Both the position numbers and the translations under genes were made by a program. DNA of 64,000 bases from Pseudomonas lurida (lineage in GTDB: Bacteria; Pseudomonadota; Gammaproteobacteria; Pseudomonadales; Pseudomonadaceae): positions 50,632 through 114,631 of the forward strand of contig NZ_JAAMRE010000017.1 in NCBI RefSeq assembly GCF_013522705.1. Reading direction: 5' to 3'. Shown here piece by piece: positions 25,112 through 33,677 of this stretch. The first letter of the stretch is position 1. Every line of letters begins with the position of its first letter. Under the pieces are notes generated by a model, which saw only the letters and a program-made list of their open reading frames with translations, did not search any database and was not told the DNA's origin.

Positions 25112-25501
25112 GGGGCCGTTTAGGATTCGACGCCGGTTGCGAAACTTTAGGTGCATGCCGAGTTGGTAACAGAACTCGTAAATCCACTGTTGCAACTTCT
25201 TATAGTTGCCAATGACGACCAATACGGTGCTGCTCTCGCTGCTTAATTGCAGCTGACATGCACTCCTGGTGCCTTCGGGCCCAGCAATCATCAGGGGATG
25301 TCTGTAAACCCAAAATGATTGTCATATAGAACAGAATCGCCGTGCAGTACGTTGTGGACGAAGCGGCTAAAACTTACACAACTCGCCCAAAGCACCCTGC
25401 CCGTCGGGTCGCCAAGGGTTAACTTAATAGACACGGCTACGCATGTAGTACCGACAGCGGAGTACTGGCGGACGGGGGTTCAAATCCCCCCGGCTCCACC
25501 A
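25112..25501 (+). ncRNA. ssrA: Transfer-messenger RNA (tmRNA, SsrA)
   Basis: 390-base RNA that rescues stalled ribosomes with SmpB. The 5' end GGGGCCG pairs with CGGCTCC before the 3' ACCA, and the T-arm GGGGGTTCAAATCCCCC is intact. The tag frame runs from resume codon GCC at 25208 to TAA at 25244-25246 and encodes ANDDQYGAALAA. The 3' tRNA-like half is a classic integration target, and an integrase remnant follows within 115 bases. Confidence 0.97.
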
Positions 25502-25512
25502 CTATCCTTACA

Positions 25513-25536
25513 CAGCGCCCCATTCGTGGGGCGTTG
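25513..25536 (+). terminator. Hairpin after ssrA
   Basis: CAGCGCCCCA-TTCG-TGGGGCGTTG, a 10-bp stem with a stable UUCG tetraloop, 11 bases after the tmRNA 3' end. There is no strong T-run afterwards, but the position fits the ssrA terminator. Confidence 0.6.
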
Positions 25537-25613
25537 TGCTGTCTGGAGCTAGCGTTTTCGGCTAGTGCGCCACTGAGGTGTGACATTCAGTTGAGGCATT
25601 TCCGGTGCCTACC

Positions 25614-25727
25614 ATGCAGCGCAACCCTTCTTATCGGACCCTCAACCGCCACGGAACCTTCTATTTCCGTATTGTTACCGGCCGCCGTGATGCGCCTCGT
25701 GAATTACCAAAGGGATTTTGTGGATAG
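25614..25727 (+). pseudogene. Tyrosine-integrase N-terminal remnant
   Basis: An ATG at 25614 opens a 37-codon frame whose translation (NRHGTFYFRIV and DAPRELPK among it) resembles the N-terminal arm-binding start of phage/island tyrosine recombinases, where RHGTFYFR is a common opening. It stops at TAG 25725-25727, far short of the usual 350-400 residues, and no catalytic part is seen in any frame. Its place immediately after ssrA is where the integrase of a tmRNA-inserted island normally lies. About 220 further bases to the res stop hold nothing recognisable. Confidence 0.6.
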
Positions 25728-25951
25728 ATTCGGAGACACACTGACTAGAAGCATAGCGGCCCATCGGAAGAAACACGCCCGGACCATATGAGTTCGAATA
25801 TTGCCTAGTGCGCGAACACGGGGCTAAGCGGCTATCAAGTTGGTATAGGCACAGGCAGAAACACGAACTCAGCCAAGATGAATCGACTACAAACCGCCAC
25901 CCCTGAGACATCCAGTCTCAAGGATGACGTCCTGCCTTACTACAAAGTCCG

Positions 25952-28588
25952 CTATGCGCCGATGGCGGACTTCAACTGCTCGCTAATGCCGTTGCCCCGA
26001 TCATCTTTCTGTTGAGCCATGAGGTACACACCTTTACCATTGCTACGAGCAGCCCATAACTCACCAACTAGCTTCTTCTCCTTCTCTTGATCTGCTGTGA
26101 TGCGATCCCCGCCCTTATATTCGACTACGAGAAGACGCCCATCGGTCAGACGGGCGACGAAGTCCGGGTAGGTGCGTTGCTTGGAGGTAGGCATCCAAAA
26201 CTGAGACGGATGGACCAGGTTGCGCACCCAGAATTCCACCTCGTCAAGCATTTCAATGGCCTGAGCACAGTCAAACTCCTCGGTCACCTTGCCCTTCCCC
26301 GTTTTCCAGTTCAAATCACCGGGTACAGGGTAGTAATGCTTCTTGAACCGGTATGGTCCTTGGTAGTAGTAATGGGCAGGATATGCGGTCATATCCGCCG
26401 GGTAAGTGTACGCGTGGTCAGGACCATCACTGGTTACCACCTCCAGCCCACCCTCAAATAGCGCTTGCTGAAAACCCTTCTTGTAAGCAGCCACCTTAGC
26501 TGACGCCAGTTGCTCGGAGAGCTTCCGGCGAAGGACGAATTGGCCTTTCAGCAGTTGTTCCAACGAGAAACCGCGCCCCAGAAGCCCGTCGATGGTTCTA
26601 CGCAACCACTCGCGCAGCACTGGCTGCTTGATAGTGTGGTCGCGGGTCTCCTGATCCAACCACCCAATAAGATCGGTAGCAGTTCTATCGTGGGAGAAAC
26701 CCGGCAGATATGTAGCCACGTCGTCTTTGATAAGGTGATAGCTCACACCTTTACCATCCAGGTCCACCTCGAACGTCTTGCTCTCATCATTGAATCTGAA
26801 GCTGGACAAATCGGGCGGGCTGGCCAGCAGGTCCCACTTAAAGTCAGCGGCTACCATGCCTCGCTCAATGAACTCCAGTTCACCCTGCTCCACCATGCAC
26901 AGGCGTGGCACGCTGAAGACAATCCCGTTCTCGCTGGGCGCCTTGGCCGCCAAGGCCATCATCTGATGACGCCGCAACTTCTCTTCCGTCTCTTCGCGCT
27001 GCTTGGCGTGCACTGCGTCAACTATGGCATCGGTGGTGGCGGCGTCCACCTCACCGGTGACTTCCACCACCCCTCCCTGGCCCTCCTGGTTGGGTACGAA
27101 GAGTACTCGCTGGTAGTCACCGGCCGGGGCATTACTTAAATCTGGCTCCTTGACCACCGACACTCGGACCACCGGGATGGATATCAAATTGCTGGAACCG
27201 CCCTGAAGATCCAGATCGTCACTAGGTTTGAGATCGGTTCGAATACCGCTAGCGGCTTCCATTGGGTTGAAACCAATCTTGACCAGAGCGTCGGTCAACT
27301 CCCCAGCCACTGCCCCAAAACGTTCGGTCGTCACGTGGGCATAAGCTTTATTCATCGCCTCCTGTTTGCGCCTCGTGGCATACGGCATCCGCAACACTCG
27401 ACCTAAAAGCTGCTGGATGTCCTTGTCGCTCTTGACCTGCGCCACTGAGCAGAAGACATAGGCGAATGAGCAATCCCATCCTTCCTTCAACGCCTGCTTG
27501 GTAATGATGACTTCGATTGGGCAGCCTTTGGCGAACAAATCGACCCCATCGATCTCACGTTGGTCGCCGGTGGCAATGGCGATGGCTGCCTCAGGAAGCT
27601 TCTCCACCTCGACCAAGTGCCTCTTCACCTGCTCCACAGTGGCGGTGCCTCTGGCACTCTCAGCCTGAACGAGCAGAATGGGCCGGATATAGTCAGGCTC
27701 GCCCAGCGCGACCTTGGCTAGAGCGTTACGCCGAGCCACTGCGCTGTTGACCGCTACTTCCCACTGTCCAGCGTGCTCCTTCAGCACCACTGGAAATTTG
27801 ATCATATTCTCGTCTTTGAGCTCGAACGCCGACACACTGACTAAAACGTTGGAGCTATTGGCATCCGGCGTAGCGGTGAGCTCTACTACGGCCTTGGGCG
27901 CGAGCCGTTCATACACCTCATAGGACAATTTCGTAGTGGCGTTGTGTGCCTCGTCCATAATGACCAATGGACCATGGAGCTTGAGCAGATTGGCAAACGA
28001 TGCCAAAGCCTTACTGTTTTGCCCTTTATCTAAGTAATCCAGATCGGCAGTCGAACCCGCAAAGTGAGGCTCTAGGTCCTCATGGTGCTCATATACCTTA
28101 CGGCCTTCCTTATCGGTCACACGCAGCGCCGCCACAGTGCCGATGATCACGCACACTTTAGTGCCCAAGTCAGCAGGACGGATTTGGGCGAAATCGGCCA
28201 CGTCGAATACAGCCACCTGCCCCCCAAAGGTCTCGTCCAGTTCCTGACGGTAAGGGTGTCGTGGGTTTTGGAAAGCATCAAGCGTCTGGGACTTGATCTG
28301 GGTAGTCGGAACCATCCAAAGGACCAGTGGGTATTCGCGCTCCAAGATCGTCTGTCCAGCGGACTTGATGATGTGCGCCCCCATCACGGTCTTGCCGCCG
28401 CCAGTAGGGATGCGTAAACAAACGTAAGGGACGTCCGGCTGGCCTGGCATGGGTTTGTACTGACTGAGCAAGCCCTTGTCGACGTTCTCTTCGAAGGCCT
28501 GCGCTGGCCCCTTAAGCCGCGCATCATCTAAATAGCTTTCCAAGCTCGCCAGTGCGCGCTTTTGATAGATTTTGAGAGAGAGAGCCAT
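25952..28588 (-). CDS. res: Type III restriction enzyme, Res subunit (helicase-nuclease)
   Basis: ATP-dependent translocase/nuclease that cuts DNA after encounter of unmethylated sites, acting with Mod. From ATG 28586-28588 it has 878 residues (a TTG lies two codons upstream). Superfamily 2 helicase motifs: PTGGGKT (61-67), DEAH (212-215), ELTATPDANSSN, and a late QLLGRVLRMPY motif VI region. The C-terminus has a PD...EYK nuclease motif (PDFVARLTDG ... VVEYKGG, about 808-827). This is a little shorter than classical Res (about 970). It starts two bases after the mod stop, so the two form a translationally linked pair. It lies on the island next to ssrA. Confidence 0.9.
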   Translation of the reverse strand: MALSLKIYQKRALASLESYLDDARLKGPAQAFEENVDKGLLSQYKPMPGQPDVPYVCLRIPTGGGKTVMGAHIIKSAGQTILEREYPLVLWMVPTTQIKSQTLDAFQNPRHPYRQELDETFGGQVAVFDVADFAQIRPADLGTKVCVIIGTVAALRVTDKEGRKVYEHHEDLEPHFAGSTADLDYLDKGQNSKALASFANLLKLHGPLVIMDEAHNATTKLSYEVYERLAPKAVVELTATPDANSSNVLVSVSAFELKDENMIKFPVVLKEHAGQWEVAVNSAVARRNALAKVALGEPDYIRPILLVQAESARGTATVEQVKRHLVEVEKLPEAAIAIATGDQREIDGVDLFAKGCPIEVIITKQALKEGWDCSFAYVFCSVAQVKSDKDIQQLLGRVLRMPYATRRKQEAMNKAYAHVTTERFGAVAGELTDALVKIGFNPMEAASGIRTDLKPSDDLDLQGGSSNLISIPVVRVSVVKEPDLSNAPAGDYQRVLFVPNQEGQGGVVEVTGEVDAATTDAIVDAVHAKQREETEEKLRRHQMMALAAKAPSENGIVFSVPRLCMVEQGELEFIERGMVAADFKWDLLASPPDLSSFRFNDESKTFEVDLDGKGVSYHLIKDDVATYLPGFSHDRTATDLIGWLDQETRDHTIKQPVLREWLRRTIDGLLGRGFSLEQLLKGQFVLRRKLSEQLASAKVAAYKKGFQQALFEGGLEVVTSDGPDHAYTYPADMTAYPAHYYYQGPYRFKKHYYPVPGDLNWKTGKGKVTEEFDCAQAIEMLDEVEFWVRNLVHPSQFWMPTSKQRTYPDFVARLTDGRLLVVEYKGGDRITADQEKEKKLVGELWAARSNGKGVYLMAQQKDDRGNGISEQLKSAIGA

Positions 28589-28590
28589 AT

Positions 28591-30207
28591 TCAACGAGCC
28601 TTGATATCGTAAGGAGTTTGCTTGAAGGTGATTTCCAGCTCGCGTAGTTGCTCATCGGAGAGCAAACACGACTCCCCGTAAATTACCTTCGGCCCATCGG
28701 ACTGAGGCAACTTGCGTAGCAAAGCACGGGTGAGTACGTTTCCTCCTTCACTACTCAGATCTCCTAAGATGCCATTGAATAGTAGGTAATACCCAACCCC
28801 GTTGTACCCGCCCAGAAAAGCCTCTTTAGAGGCATGAACAGAACGGGCGGTGCCTGTTTCAGCAAACCAGACATGCGCAGCTAAGTGTTCGAAGCGGATG
28901 CCTTTATGGATGTGGCCATCTTCGTCGAAGATGGGAACGCCCAGCTTGTAAAAACGGAAACCGTTGCCACCATTCCAACCCACTGACTTGGATATTCCGG
29001 ACTGCTCACCGTCCACAACTGCTTTTAAACGCGGCAGGCATTTTTTCTCCGCGTGATCTCCTTGTTCAACACCAATCCATCGGCGGCCCATTTTGTGGGC
29101 CACTGCGGCGGTAGTTCCTGAACCTAAGTAGGAATCCAACACGAGATCACCTTTCTCGGTTACCAAGTCCAGACACCGTTTGATCAATGCTTCGGGCTTC
29201 TTGCTTTTTGGGAACTCCACCCCTCCTTCTTTATGAAGGTTGTTTGAAAGCAGGTCATCCCACAGCGTGGTCAGCGGTTCGCCCGCAACCAATTCTCCAT
29301 CCACCTCTTTCAGCTTCGAGGAATAGAAAAGAATCCTTTCACCTCCGAGAAAATACATCTCGGAATGCTTCGTTCGCTCAAGAAGAATGACCTCAGCGGG
29401 GTTGGCATGAGACGCATCAATTGCCTGCCGAACGTCCTGACCAACAGCTTCATAATCTGGTCGCGCGGAACGACATACTTGATTAGCGTGCGTAATCACA
29501 AAATCATTCAGATAGCCTTCCAATGCGTCGCCAAGCTCCTTCTTCAGCTCGGCCATTTTTTTTCCTGCCTTCGCCGCTACAGCAGCTGCCAAGGTCACAA
29601 ACTTCCAGCTTGCATGAGGCGACTCTGGGTTGACCAAAAATCTGCCGTAACGCTTATCGCGTTCACGCCCAGTGAAGACTCGCTTTGGCCGCCACTTTGC
29701 CTTGTTTTTGGCATAGATGAGGATGTAATTCGTGGTGTTGACGGTTCCTGGATTGATCGCCTTGTGGCCAGTAGGTGCACCCTGCTTGAAGGTGATGAGA
29801 GCCACCCTATTCTTCCTGCCCATGATCTCATCAAGCACCACGGTCAGATAAGCAAGCTCGTTATCATCGATATGAACAAAAAGTGTCCCGTCCTCCGCCA
29901 GCAGGTCTCTGGTCAACTCCATTGCTGGGTACATCATTGACAACCAAATGGAGTGCTCCAGATTGTCGTCATAGTCATCAAAGGCCTGCCCCGTGTTGAA
30001 CGGAGGATCGGCGTAAACGCACTTCACCTGACCACCGTAGTAAGGCAACAAGGCCTTAAGGGCCTCAAGATTGTCGCCTTTTACGAGTAGGTTTGAAGAA
30101 TCCGGCTCTCCGTAAGAGTGCTCTGCGACCGGCTCTAGGAGGCGGTATGGAGCGAGCGCGGCGCGGGTCAAATCTTCGTCGCGGTTGTACCAAGAAAGAA
30201 GTGGCAT
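28591..30207 (-). CDS. mod: Type III DNA methyltransferase, Mod subunit
   Basis: Site-specific (probably N6-adenine) methyltransferase that also provides target recognition for Res. The 538 residues have the catalytic motif ADPPFNTG (DPPF at 67-70) before the SAM motif DSYLGSGTT (358-366), i.e. the beta order of type III Mod proteins. The SAM motif deviates from the common D-P-F-x-GSGTT form (SY in place of PF). The middle 140-330 region is the likely target-recognition domain. GAGCACTG precedes the ATG without a strong Shine-Dalgarno. The 449 bases upstream contain no clear gene. Confidence 0.92.
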   Translation of the reverse strand: MPLLSWYNRDEDLTRAALAPYRLLEPVAEHSYGEPDSSNLLVKGDNLEALKALLPYYGGQVKCVYADPPFNTGQAFDDYDDNLEHSIWLSMMYPAMELTRDLLAEDGTLFVHIDDNELAYLTVVLDEIMGRKNRVALITFKQGAPTGHKAINPGTVNTTNYILIYAKNKAKWRPKRVFTGRERDKRYGRFLVNPESPHASWKFVTLAAAVAAKAGKKMAELKKELGDALEGYLNDFVITHANQVCRSARPDYEAVGQDVRQAIDASHANPAEVILLERTKHSEMYFLGGERILFYSSKLKEVDGELVAGEPLTTLWDDLLSNNLHKEGGVEFPKSKKPEALIKRCLDLVTEKGDLVLDSYLGSGTTAAVAHKMGRRWIGVEQGDHAEKKCLPRLKAVVDGEQSGISKSVGWNGGNGFRFYKLGVPIFDEDGHIHKGIRFEHLAAHVWFAETGTARSVHASKEAFLGGYNGVGYYLLFNGILGDLSSEGGNVLTRALLRKLPQSDGPKVIYGESCLLSDEQLRELEITFKQTPYDIKAR

Positions 30208-30656
30208 CCAGTGCTCCTATAAAACAGGCCGCAAGTATGCTTCAACCGGAGGATGCCGGGCCAGCTTGGCGACACCGAAGAGATGACATCTGACAGCTTA
30301 TGAGGGCCCATCACCGCGCTCCCACCGTGCGTCAAGGTCTTAACGTACTGAGGGCGGTACTGGCTGACCGTGCAGCGATCGTGAAGCAAAACCGGATTCG
30401 GATGAGACCTACTATTTGAACGAACTCAACGGGGCTAGATCGAGCTATAGGTGAAGGCGACAAGCCTCGGGCGTCCCGAAGCCACCGGCACCGAGCCGCT
30501 GTAAAGCGCGGAAGGAAAAAACCAAACTCAGATGGCCGTGGAGCTGGAGTCTGGGATCGCGCTCGTAAACTCCACTGGAGCCAGCGCTAATCAGGGCGTT
30601 AAACCGCCACGTAGACGCCTGACGCCTACGCGGCAGCATAGCTTTCTACCTTTCGT
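30208..30656. other. 449-bp gene-free segment between mod and the two-gene cassette
   Basis: No frame here has a recognisable product; the short open frames are not supported by start sites or family motifs. The segment contains several small inverted repeats (for example TCGGG-CGT-CCCGA near 30470 and a CGTAG...CTACG stem near 30620) and is less AT-rich than the cassette on its right. It may hold the mod promoter, decayed DNA, or a structured RNA. Confidence 0.5.
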
Positions 30657-31745
30657 TTACTCTACCGCACTCGAGCCGGAGGCTCCGAGAATTCGGGACT
30701 GACCTAAAAACAGATTGCCGCCTATCAGATATGGTCTAAGTTTTCTAAGCCTACGATAATAAGCAAGTAAAACTCGCAGCTGATGTAGAGCATCGATATT
30801 TAAGAAATCAAAGCCACTTCGATAGTCATCCCATCTCATCAAATTGAAGAAAAAGTCAACAAACTCCTCCAAGCGAGTTAGAACTTCAGGAGCAAGAGTG
30901 GCTAATACCGCCCTTTCGTCATCAAACCCGGATATTTTATTATCTTTGAAATAACGATACACTGTTGAATAATATTGCTCTAGCGCTACAAAAGAAGCTT
31001 CATCAGAAACTTGGTGAGCTGATACTTCAATCCTACGAGCAAGATCAGGCAGCAGGTCAAGCTTGATATGCCCTGGAGAGGCAAAGTGTATCTCTGATAC
31101 TTTTGCCCTGTGAATAGAGGGCGTAACGGAGTTTAACCCCGTGAACAGGTGGACGGCGCTGAACCCACCCGTCCAACTGCCTGCAAGTTTACTCAAGGCG
31201 CCATGGACCGCTGCACGATCAAGATGTTCCAGTCCGTAGTGAAATGAATATAGCTGTTGATATATCTTAGGGACGAGTGAAAAATCGTCTATATACAGCT
31301 CGCCATCCAAACCAAGGAAATAAGCTTCCGTAATCTCCTCAGCCAATTTTTCCGCCGCAAGGGTCGCTATCTCAGGAGTAAGGTAGGAATCAATGTCGGG
31401 CAAATAAATTTCAGGCAGCTTATCCCAACTTGTACGAAGAAAAGCACTACGCTTTGCAGATGCTCCTGTATGAAATATAACAATCCATTCAGATTCGACG
31501 TATAGATCTCTTAGTGTTTTCTGTTGTTCTAGATAATCTCGGAGAGACTTTCGGTCCACTGGTATAATGCACCAACGGTTACGACTCGCAGTACAATCGA
31601 GCCAAGCGTACAACAAGTCATTACCAGCCTCACCTTTATAAAGACTCAACAAAGGCCCCTCAAACTCAATGAGGTCTGCATTCCACTGATGCTTAGAGAG
31701 AGTCCGAGCATCTATTTTTTGACCTTCAATACGGGGAAAGCTCAT
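30657..31745 (-). CDS. Unknown island protein, second gene of a two-gene cassette
   Basis: 362 residues, cytosolic, no signal peptide or membrane segment. The N-terminal part (about 20-110, with GPLLSLYKGEAGNDLLYAW and NRWCIIPVDRKSLRDYL) loosely resembles DUF6575-type proteins as I remember them; this is a weak recollection, not a search result. The middle (about 185-230) is rich in conserved-looking small motifs (SWTGGFSAVHLFTGLNSV, SEIHFASPGHIKLDLL) and the last 100 residues are aromatic and helical. It overlaps the upstream gene by four bases (ATGA). Base composition is more AT-rich than the flanking chromosome, which suggests recent transfer. Confidence 0.75.
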   Translation of the reverse strand: MSFPRIEGQKIDARTLSKHQWNADLIEFEGPLLSLYKGEAGNDLLYAWLDCTASRNRWCIIPVDRKSLRDYLEQQKTLRDLYVESEWIVIFHTGASAKRSAFLRTSWDKLPEIYLPDIDSYLTPEIATLAAEKLAEEITEAYFLGLDGELYIDDFSLVPKIYQQLYSFHYGLEHLDRAAVHGALSKLAGSWTGGFSAVHLFTGLNSVTPSIHRAKVSEIHFASPGHIKLDLLPDLARRIEVSAHQVSDEASFVALEQYYSTVYRYFKDNKISGFDDERAVLATLAPEVLTRLEEFVDFFFNLMRWDDYRSGFDFLNIDALHQLRVLLAYYRRLRKLRPYLIGGNLFLGQSRILGASGSSAVE

Positions 31746-32173
31746 GGAATTGCTCTCACCGCAGATACATTATTGTGAACGCTACCCGTCGCGTATGGAT
31801 GAAAGTCAAAATGGCCATAACGATCCGCCGCGGTGCAGGCACCATCATTTGGCGTGATTAAAACATTGGCTACATGCCCACCAAACACCTTACGAGCCAT
31901 GCGAAAGCTTTTTTGAACGCTTTGGAAAGCGCTCACGCTTTGTGCATACGACAGATGCATAGACAACCCCCAGCATGAGCACTTCTCGTCTGGGGCGGAG
32001 GAGCGAAGTAAGCGAGGAGGGTTTCGAACGGCCACCGGAGCAAAACATTGCACGCTTACCGGATTTGCAACCCATCTCCATGCATCTCGCTGGATCGGAG
32101 ATGTCCCTGCTGGCGGACATTGATATCCGTTCGCAGACAGCTCAGCTAGCTGGGCGCTATACGTGTAAGACAT
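31742..32173 (-). CDS. Unknown island protein, first gene of a two-gene cassette
   Basis: 143 residues from ATG 32171-32173, chosen because AAAGGGA lies four bases before it; the open frame extends 20 codons further up without a better site. The sequence contains several cysteines (CPPAG, CFAP, CSCWGLSMHLS, ACTAAD) and a C-terminal GHFDFHPY segment. No family recognised. Its stop overlaps the start of the 362-residue gene (ATGA), so the two are made together in a fixed ratio, a layout common in toxin-antitoxin and defence pairs. Function unknown. Confidence 0.68.
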   Translation of the reverse strand: MSYTYSAQLAELSANGYQCPPAGTSPIQRDAWRWVANPVSVQCFAPVAVRNPPRLLRSSAPDEKCSCWGLSMHLSYAQSVSAFQSVQKSFRMARKVFGGHVANVLITPNDGACTAADRYGHFDFHPYATGSVHNNVSAVRAIP

Positions 32174-32531
32174 AAAATCCCTTTTAATTGTGCGGTGGCC
32201 CGAAATCTGTAGCATTACGCCATCATTCCACACCTATAGCATTTCCGAAAGAGGGCATAGCCCTTGAACCGAGCACGACTCCACACAGTCGGACCATGCT
32301 TAAGAGTCACGGGCGTTCCTGGGCTCTCGGGCAACAAATTTGAAAATGGCCAGCGGCCAAATCAAAGCGCATCGTAAAACGATCGCTTGCTGGACACCCT
32401 GTCATTCCCTCATGCGCAAGCGCTGCCGTAGTGAGCGCAACGGGCGGGCCGCAAGGCTTGCCCGGCTGGTATCCGGGTACGGTCCCGATTAACCTGTCGG
32501 CCTTTATCAGACATCCGGAAGTCAGATACCC
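32174..32531. other. 358-bp right edge of the tmRNA-linked island
   Basis: No gene that I can support. Composition changes here from AT-richer island DNA to GC-rich chromosome. A sequence CGACTCCACAC near 32274 partly resembles the tmRNA 3' end (CGGCTCCACCA) but is too diverged to call an attachment site. The promoter of the two-gene cassette must lie in the left part. Confidence 0.45.
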
Positions 32532-33563
32532 GTGCTCAAGCCTCTCGCTGTGTTCGCCCTCGCCTGTACGCCATTGCTCACCTGCGCTGCCGACCTGGCG
32601 GGCGTCTGGAAGGGGACGCTGGGCAAGTCCGCCATCACGGCCTGCTTCAACGGCGCCGGCGGGGAGCATGGCAGTTATTACTACCAGCGCATCCTCAAGC
32701 CCATCCAACTGACCCAGGCAAGTGCCAATGCGCCGTGGGTGGAAGAAGGCAATACCGGGTTGTGGACGCTGGGCGGCTTGCAGGGCAATACGCTGGCAGG
32801 CACGTGGAGCAAAACGAAGGGCGGCACACCGCTGCCGATTACCCTGCAACGCGTGGGCACGCCAGGCGACGGTTGTGGCAGCGATGCGTATAACGCTGCA
32901 TTGGAAGCGGCGCCGCTGCCGGTCAAGGTGGAGAAGAAAGCCTTCGGCGAGCACCGTTATCAGCTCAAGACGCAAGGCGCGCGCGTCACGCTGCAACTCG
33001 AAGGCGAAGGCCCGGCGGTGCAGAAGATCAATCGGCAACTCGCCGCGCTGGCCGTTAACGACGATGACCAGGCTGACTTCCTGCGCGAGCGGCGTGAGTA
33101 TCTGGGGCGAAACGGTTCGGCCTATACCAGTGAAATCGTGGTTGAGCCGACCTATTGGTCGTCGCGGTGGATAACGGTCAGGTTCTATCGCTGGGCTGCC
33201 GGTACAGGCGCCAGGGGCATCAGTTGGGGGTTGCATTCGTTTAATCTGCAGACCGGCGAAGGCGTCGACCCGTGGACATGGCTGGGAGCGCGCCAGCAAT
33301 GGCATGGCGCCTATTCCGGCGAGGTGACGCTGCCCGCCACGTTCAGCCATTGGCTGGTCAAGCAAACCAGTACCGACGAGGGCTGCCCGGCGATCACCGA
33401 CTATTCCCGGTTTGACCTGAGCTTCAACACCCAGGGCCTGCAACTTTCGACACCGGCCAACGGCGACGGCTGCGACAACGAGCTGTCGTTTACCTGGGAG
33501 CAATTGGCACCGGTCCTGACGCCTCAAGGCAAAGCCGCACTGCCCAGCTTGCAGGCACCCTGA
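32532..33563 (+). CDS. Exported protein of unknown function
   Basis: 343 residues starting at GTG 32532, with a signal peptide (MLKPLAVFALACTPLLTCAA, cleaved near 20). The mature part starts with ADLAGVWKGTLGKSAITACF, a pattern common in periplasmic beta-rich proteins, and has six or more cysteines (for instance DGCGSD, EGCPAI, DGCDNE) likely forming disulfides. It is probably a periplasmic or secreted protein. No family recognised. It is the first ordinary chromosomal gene right of the island, 114 bases before the glycosyltransferase. Confidence 0.8.
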   Translation: MLKPLAVFALACTPLLTCAADLAGVWKGTLGKSAITACFNGAGGEHGSYYYQRILKPIQLTQASANAPWVEEGNTGLWTLGGLQGNTLAGTWSKTKGGTPLPITLQRVGTPGDGCGSDAYNAALEAAPLPVKVEKKAFGEHRYQLKTQGARVTLQLEGEGPAVQKINRQLAALAVNDDDQADFLRERREYLGRNGSAYTSEIVVEPTYWSSRWITVRFYRWAAGTGARGISWGLHSFNLQTGEGVDPWTWLGARQQWHGAYSGEVTLPATFSHWLVKQTSTDEGCPAITDYSRFDLSFNTQGLQLSTPANGDGCDNELSFTWEQLAPVLTPQGKAALPSLQAP

Positions 33564-33677
33564 ACACCGATAGAGAAATCCGACGGTCGTTCACGAAATG
33601 TTCAGAAACCCCGACCGATACTAGCCGGATGCCAAGGCCGTTCCCCCGAACGGCCCACTGCCCGGTACCCACACCCC

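Noticed and set aside
25534..25791. 85-codon plus-strand frame after ssrA
   Set aside because: Overlaps the integrase remnant in another frame and has no recognisable motif; probably chance.
32270..32290. Possible attachment-site copy of the tmRNA 3' end
   Set aside because: CGACTCCACAC matches CGGCTCCACCA only partly and lacks the preceding T-arm sequence; too weak to call.
32307..33527. 406-codon minus-strand frame
   Set aside because: It runs opposite the exported protein at 32532 and into the island edge; the plus-strand gene has a signal peptide and a sensible start, this frame has neither.
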